DNA from: Telopea speciosissima
Lineage: Eukaryota > Streptophyta > Magnoliopsida > Proteales > Proteaceae
Direction of reading: 5' to 3'
Assembly (NCBI RefSeq): GCF_018873765.1
Contig: NC_057920.1
Coordinates: 16,009,307 to 16,073,306 of the forward strand
DNA: 64,000 nucleotides
The notes under the pieces: generated by a model
Databases searched by the model: none
Seen by the model: only the letters and a program-made list of their open reading frames with translations
Told to the model about the DNA's origin: nothing
In this document: positions 58,544 through 64,000 of the stretch, one piece after another
Layout of the letters: every line of letters starts with the position of its first letter
How positions within the stretch are numbered: the stretch's first letter is position 1
Program-made: the position numbers and the translations under genes

Positions 58544-60504
58544 CTTGGTCAAGGTTACACACCAGCGCAAAACGGTTAACCAACGTTTCAAGCCGCGAAG
58601 AGCAAACAAACACAACAAATTCATACTTAATTCTAAGTTTTTAAACCTTTAGTAAATTGGATCAAACTTTGAAACACGATTGTTCATTAATCTTTTAATT
58701 AATTTATTTATATATTCATGGAGCGGTCTTTCCACCATTCAAGGGGTGGGGTGGTCATTTCACCCACCCCAATGTGTCTAGGGGCAATGACACCTGAACA
58801 TTTGTCCATAATATTGTTATACTCTTGAAAAGGACATAACCATGTCATACATAAGGGTCGTGTAAAAGAGATTGCCACAATAATTATTCTTTTTATTATT
58901 ATTATTATTTTCTTTGTAGAAGCCCCAATAATTATTCAATACAAACAAAAAAAAAATCATTATTTTATTTTTTTATAACTGAAACAAAAAGAAAAAATTA
59001 TTACACCCATCAACTCAAAAATGAAATTACACACTCTTAACATATCATTATTCATACAAGAGGGCGATATCCACCCTCTTGTATCCAAACGCATGTATCT
59101 TGCCATGTTTGTAAGGAAAAACTTACCAAAAAAATTGTTCATAATGGGGCCCACAACTATTGTGAGGTCCACAACTCTCAGTCCAGTGAGATTATAGTGC
59201 CTCTGGAATGATCACTTAATGCTTAGCCACATCCCACCTCAAAAAGTCAATGGTCAATAGATTCACCTTCTAATAGAAATGGCGATAATGAAGTTGGTCC
59301 CCCTTACTCCCAAATGAAACCCCAAAAGAGAGAGAGAAAAAACGTTACGGACGAGTCAAATGGTCAACCATATAGTGACTCAGCTTATAAAATACACGTG
59401 CGAAAACACGGTTGCTAGAATGCTAGTGGAGTTTCCTTCTTCGAACACGTAAGAAGGCAGGCTTATCTGGCAACCTCACATCCTCCAAATCATTGAGGTT
59501 CTCTTTGATTGATAATTCAGATTCACGGATATGCTAAAGTGCGGTCACAGTCTAATAAAATAAAATGATCCTGCACATCTGACCGTCCAACCATGTTGCC
59601 CCTTCTAGATTAAGAAAAGCTACTTTATGTTTAAAGCCCCCAAAAAAAAAAAAGTACATATTGGTTAATTACGTAATCAAGAAAAAGTTATTTTAACGAT
59701 TAATGACGTAAGCATCACGGGAGTGAGAGCAAGTCCTTTTCCTTTTCTAGAGAAAGTACTTGCCTTAACCGTGAAAAAAAAAAATCTAAACAATTTCTGA
59801 AAAATTATATTTATTTATTTGATATATTTACAAATCTACCCTTAGATACTCTTCTAAGAAATGCGATTTGGTTAGTGAGCTTGATAACCACAATGATATT
59901 ATTTTACTAATAAGTCAATGAGGGCGGGCGGCCCGAAGCTTCCATTCCATACAGCTAATACCCATGTGAGGTTGAGCTCATATGTGCCCTTCCGTTCCTC
60001 TTCGAGACATTTTTATTTTCTCTATCATCAATCATTTATTTGGTTCGGTCTGATTTATTTCCGGTTAGATTCGATCTGGTTCCCTGAAACGAGATCGAAT
60101 CTTAGATCACCCTCTCCTATCTAAAAATACTCAGAACACCCCCTGTTTCAAAGTCCTATATTATAGATTAGTCCTTACCACTAGTTTTACGTTGCTAACT
60201 TATGAAGTCAGCTAGTTAAAATTTTTTAAAATCTTAACTACCCTTGACCAATGTATAGTTACCATTTTACCCATTTTACCCTTTAATCTAAAAACCCCCA
60301 AATTGATCTTCTTCCTCACACTACTTTCTTCCATGTGACCTGCAACTCAATCTTTGATGAGGAAGAAACACCCATCCAAATCTGCTCTCCTTTTGATTAA
60401 AAATTTGAGACCAATATCTATCCAGTTAGCTTCAAAGTTGAAGAGATTAAGAACACCAATGGACTATGACTTAGAGGTAGAGATGCGCCTAAGCGCCTAA
60501 GCGC
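56249..60504. other. Long AT-rich noncoding stretch
   Basis: It holds two adjacent fragments of the CACACCAATCCC-type repeat (about 56995-57110 and 57150-57230), an A25 run at 57621-57645, a decayed LTR-like stretch at about 57780-57990, a TA run at about 58514-58543 and a GAACGC-family core (GTGGTCATTTCACCCACCCC) at about 58735-58805. At about 60486-60508 GCGCCTAA is repeated three times, just at the broken end of the F-box pseudogene. No gene is supported. Confidence 0.45.
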
Positions 60505-61230
60505 CTACCAATTAGATATGGCAGCAAGGCCGACGTTGCTTAGATCTGTCCTCACTTCGACCTCAACCAGACCAATGACTTGTTCCGCTATGGCTTCGAG
60601 GAGGAGCTTATTCCAATCCACACCATGGCAGCCCAAGATCTTCAAGGTCCTGAGATTCTTGGAGCTTATGATCAGGGGTCCAAAGTACTGGCTGTTGTAG
60701 AGATCCTCAATGCAGATGGTTTTAAAGGAGTACGCGGCGACACCTGGTCCGATAGGCATGGCAGTGGAGCCGGTAAGATGCTTGACCGAAAGCTCTTTGA
60801 GAGAGGAAGAGTGATCGAAGACAGCATTCCTGCCCTTGGCACCAAAGTTGCAGGCATCACAATAGAGCTTCTTCAATCCCTTGCAATTGACGGCAACATA
60901 GACCATGCCTACATCGGTCAAGTCAAGGCAACAACAGAACTTAAAGCAAATGAGGTTACGACAGCAGAGAGAGATGAGAACAAGAGCATCGTCGCCTATG
61001 CTGACGGATCGGGAATCACATTTGAGGGCAAGGTGGGTAACAAAATCGAAAGCGAGTGAAGAGAGAGGGTATGATAGGGACGAGATCGGATTTGGCATTG
61101 AGAGAGAGGCGATGCTCTGACCCTCGCAGCGAAACCAACGGCGGCAAATGAGAGAGCAACTTTTGCAATCGAGGGAGCATAGGAACTTCAAGATGTAGGA
61201 GAAGATGATGGAGAAGAATGAAGAAGAAGG
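60505..61230 (-). pseudogene. SKIP2/VFB-type F-box-LRR protein, truncated and frameshifted
   Basis: The main frame (61191-60505) reads CSLICRRWFRCEGQS, then out-of-frame residues, then DFVTHLALKCDSRSVSIGDDALVLIS, CKGLKKLYCDACNFGAKG, HSSSLKELSVKHLTG, IGPGVAAYSFKTI, YFGPLIISSKNLRTLKI and VGLAAISN, followed by a stop. The missing block (HRLSLNAKSDLVPIIPSLFT) sits in another frame over about 61120-61060, so two compensating frameshifts have occurred. Family members are SCF ubiquitin-ligase adaptors whose LRRs continue well beyond AAISN; here the C-terminal half is gone and the F-box start is also lost. Functional product is unlikely. The recognition of SKIP2-like is from memory of the family. Confidence 0.82.
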
Positions 61231-61985
61231 GGAGAACCACTCGCCACTAGCAGAAGAACAAGAGGAAGAAGAGATGGAGAAGAATCAAGAAGAAGTGAAG
61301 AACCAGTCACCGACTCACCGCCAGCAAAAGAAGAAGACGAAGAAGAGATGGAGAAGAAGTGAGGACCAGGCTTTTCACTTCTCGAAGATAGGGATGGGTT
61401 AAGGTTAAATATGACATTTCATTTTTTTGTTTGACTTAAGAGAACACCGTTAATGTAAAGGGGGACAGATGAATATTTTAGAATAGGAGGGGGTGATCTG
61501 AGATTCGATCCGATTTGAGAGAGTGTTTCGTAATTTACCCTAAATACAAATATAAATTGTAAAAATCCTTTTGATTTGTTTTTTTATTTCTAATTTTGGT
61601 TGGTCCAATTCGATTAATTTTCTAATATGAAATTCCTCATATACGTCAATCCCATCTTTTAAATACACTTAACCTTTATATTTTATCTCATTCTTCGAAT
61701 ATTCATCGAAGTTTATAGTAATTAAAAGTGATTAATAATAAGCGCATGTTTAAATTAATTAAGAACTGGAAATGGTGAGAAGGTGAGAACTGAGAAGATA
61801 AGGTCTGTGGTAGTGTGGTGACTGGTGAGTGTGAGGTCCTTAAAATGGGAATCACAAGAAACGATTTTCGACAGATGTGAACAAAAATCTCTCTACACCA
61901 TTAAAACGCCGCCGACTCTTCTCTTGTCTCACTCGCAAATAATTTCTACTCATTTTGAGTCATCGTCGTTCTGGAGGAGACCCAG
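61231..61985. other. Intergenic; GAAGAA-rich stretch and upstream region of the HAIKU2-like gene
   Basis: A GAAGAA/GAGGAA-rich run at about 61202-61355 could be a decayed 5' part of the F-box gene (low-complexity on the minus strand). The bases from about 61500 to 61985 are the promoter and 5' UTR of the next gene; no clear TATA box was placed. Confidence 0.4.
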
Positions 61986-64000
61986 ATGGGAAAATTCTCA
62001 TCTCTACCTTCTCCGCACTACTCCATGTCGGTAATTGATGTTCCCCGGCGAGCCAATCGCCTGAAATTTCTTCCACATCTCTTCATCTTACTCTCTGTTT
62101 TCTCTGTAGTCCAATCAAATGATCTTGACATCTTAATGAAATTCAAAGCTGCGTTTCCGAAATCCAATACCGTTGTTTTCGATTCATGGACGACTACTAA
62201 TAACCCTTGTAATTTCACCGGAGTTTCCTGCAATTCGCAGGGTTCGGTAACAGGTATTGAACTTGGTAACAAAAGTTTGGTCGGTGTTATTCCTGTAGAT
62301 TCTCTCTGCCAGCTTCCATTCCTGCAGAAATTGGGTCTCGGATCGAATTTCGTGTACGGTACCATCACTGACGCTTTGAGGAATTGCAGTAGCTTGCGAT
62401 ACTTAGATCTTGGGTTTAATTCCTTCTCTGGTTCGGTCCCTGATTTATCCAGTCTAACTCAATTAGAGCTATTGAGTTTGAATGCCAGTGGGTTCTCCGG
62501 TCCTTTTCCATGGAGTTCTCTGGCGAACATGACAAATCTCGCCTTCTTGAGTCTTGGCGATAATGTCTTCGATAGGGCTCCATTCCCTGTGAAGGTTTTG
62601 AAGCTCGAGAAGTTGTATTGGCTGTACCTCTCTAATTGCAGCCTTGAAGGAACGATTCCTGTGGGCATCGGAAATCTCACTCGGCTCATCGACCTAGAAC
62701 TCTCTGACAACTTTCTCACCGGCGAGATTCCGGTGGATATCGGGAAGCTTTCGAATCTCTGGCAGCTTGAGCTCTATGACAATCAATTGACAGGGAAATT
62801 CCCACCTGGGTTTGGAAACCTTACTGCTCTCAATTACTTCGACGCTTCCAATAATCTTCTTGAAGGAGACCTATCGGAGCTGAGATTCTTGACAAACCTC
62901 ATGTCTCTACAACTCTACGAGAATCAATTCTCAGGTGGGGTCCCCGAGGAATTTGGTAATTTCAAGGAACTTGTGAATCTCTCGCTCTACACAAATCAGC
63001 TCACGGGTCCTCTTCCTCAGAAGCTTGGTTCATGGGCAGACTTCATTTTCATCGACGTTTCGGAGAACTATTTAACAGGTCCGATTCCACCGGAAATGTG
63101 TAAGAATGGCCAGATGACGAAATTGTTGATTTTGCAGAACAATTTCACCGGTGGAATCCCAACGAATTATGTGAATTGTACATCAATGGTTCGTTTCCGA
63201 GTGAACAACAATTCTCTTTCCGGCAGCGTTCCCCCCGGACTGTGGGCTTTGCCGAACGTCTACATGATCGATCTCACTATGAACCAATTCGAAGGTTCCG
63301 TCACGGCAGACATTGCAAAAGCCAATTCCCTCGGGCAGTTACTCCTCGGAAGCAATAGATTTTCTGGTGAATTACCGCCGGAGATCACAAAAGCATCTTC
63401 TCTGGGTTTGATCGACTTGAGCCTTAACAAGTTTTCCGGCCAGATACCGTCGAGTATCGGAGAACTAAAGAATCTGAATAACTTTTATTTGCAGAATAAC
63501 CAAATCTCTGGTTCCATACCGGCTTCGCTAAGCTCCTGCGTGTCTCTGAACGTGATAAACTTTGCCGGGAACTCACTCTCTGGTTCGATTCCTTCGACTC
63601 TTGGATCGCTACCTTCTCTCAATTCGTTAAATCTATCAGACAACGAGCTTTCGGGATCAATCCCTTCGAGTTTATCTTCTTTGAAGCTAAGCCTTCTGGA
63701 TCTTTCCTACAACCAATTAAGCGGTCCAATACCACAATCACTCTCTATACAGGCTTATAACGGTAGTTTCGCAGGGAACCCCGGCCTCTGTAGTTCGAAC
63801 ATCAATTCCTTCCGGCCATGTTCGGATTCCGGAACTGTTGTGACCAGAACTGTTATTTCTTGTTTGGTTGTGGGAGCAGCCGTATTGATTCTGTCAGTTG
63901 GTTGCTTCCTTTTCTTAAAGAAGAGGCAGAAAGCAAATCAGGACCGTGCGATGTCCAGGGATTCTTGGGATATGAAATCATTCCATGTGATGAGTTTCAC
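61986..64000 (+). CDS. HAIKU2/RLK7-class LRR receptor kinase, 5' part only
   Basis: The frame is open from the ATG at 61986 to the window edge (671 codons, 3' end missing). A second in-frame ATG at 62025 is a plausible alternative that puts the signal peptide (LPHLFILLSVFSVVQS) closer to the N-terminus. Then come an LRR N-cap with NPCNFTGVSCNS, about 20 leucine-rich repeats with the family phrases KLYWLYLSNCSLEGTIP, SNLWQLELYDNQLTGKFP and PPEMCKNGQM, the C-cap NPGLCSSNINSF, a membrane segment near residues 620-643 (SCLVVGAAVLILSVGCFLFL), and the juxtamembrane start SWDMKSFHVMSFT. The kinase domain lies beyond base 64000. The family controls seed and endosperm size (HAIKU2) or peptide-triggered responses (RLK7); which one cannot be told. 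No frameshift is seen. Confidence 0.9.
   Translation, partial: MGKFSSLPSPHYSMSVIDVPRRANRLKFLPHLFILLSVFSVVQSNDLDILMKFKAAFPKSNTVVFDSWTTTNNPCNFTGVSCNSQGSVTGIELGNKSLVGVIPVDSLCQLPFLQKLGLGSNFVYGTITDALRNCSSLRYLDLGFNSFSGSVPDLSSLTQLELLSLNASGFSGPFPWSSLANMTNLAFLSLGDNVFDRAPFPVKVLKLEKLYWLYLSNCSLEGTIPVGIGNLTRLIDLELSDNFLTGEIPVDIGKLSNLWQLELYDNQLTGKFPPGFGNLTALNYFDASNNLLEGDLSELRFLTNLMSLQLYENQFSGGVPEEFGNFKELVNLSLYTNQLTGPLPQKLGSWADFIFIDVSENYLTGPIPPEMCKNGQMTKLLILQNNFTGGIPTNYVNCTSMVRFRVNNNSLSGSVPPGLWALPNVYMIDLTMNQFEGSVTADIAKANSLGQLLLGSNRFSGELPPEITKASSLGLIDLSLNKFSGQIPSSIGELKNLNNFYLQNNQISGSIPASLSSCVSLNVINFAGNSLSGSIPSTLGSLPSLNSLNLSDNELSGSIPSSLSSLKLSLLDLSYNQLSGPIPQSLSIQAYNGSFAGNPGLCSSNINSFRPCSDSGTVVTRTVISCLVVGAAVLILSVGCFLFLKKRQKANQDRAMSRDSWDMKSFHVMSF

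Noticed and set aside
60580-61059. 159-codon plus-strand ORF
   Set aside because: Antisense to the F-box pseudogene, which carries family-specific motifs on the minus strand.

Overview
This is a repeat-rich nuclear window from a flowering plant, probably a woody eudicot or an early-diverging eudicot. The evidence is intron-bearing genes with GT-AG splice sites, plant-only protein families (BAM and HAIKU2/RLK7 receptor kinases, a PTS2-bearing glyoxysomal malate dehydrogenase, a TIN1-like protein, a SKIP2-like F-box relic), a tRNA-derived Au-type SINE, plant L1-type and RTE-type LINEs, Ty1/copia, and many small foldback (MITE-like) elements. The species cannot be named from the sequence alone.

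Layout, left to right. 1-4.55 kb: a decayed but nearly full L1-type LINE on the minus strand, whose 3' end runs off the left edge. 4.8-5.3 kb: two small foldback elements. 6.5-8.3 kb: a three-exon TUNICAMYCIN INDUCED 1-like gene (+) with a 40-bp promoter triplicate resembling ER-stress elements. 10.2-11.3 kb: a phase-consistent four-exon gene model (-) of unknown function; a 125-bp tandem duplication has copied its last splice acceptor. 12.3 kb: Au-type SINE. 13-18 kb: foldback elements and noncoding DNA. 18.5-21.9 kb: a complete two-exon BAM-class CLAVATA1-family receptor kinase (+). 22-33 kb: repeat desert with a LINE relic, a GGATCCTCTA foldback and a 98-bp minisatellite. 33.8-41.0 kb: a nine-exon glyoxysomal malate dehydrogenase gene (-) whose 4.5-kb fifth intron holds an RTE LINE fragment and a possible endogenous pararetrovirus coat fragment. 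41.4-60.5 kb: mostly repeats, including a copia 3' end with its LTR, a 0.9-kb inverted-repeat element, a four-copy array of about 480 bp, and an 11-bp-TSD foldback. 60.5-61.2 kb: an F-box pseudogene (-). 62-64 kb: the 5' two thirds of a HAIKU2/RLK7-class receptor kinase (+), cut by the window edge before its kinase domain.

The intact genes do not form a pathway. The two receptor kinases are both LRR subfamily XI peptide-hormone receptors but lie 40 kb apart with unrelated genes between them. The most unusual content is the collection of short foldback elements, several with clear 10-11-bp target duplications, and the local duplications that affect regulatory or splice sequence.
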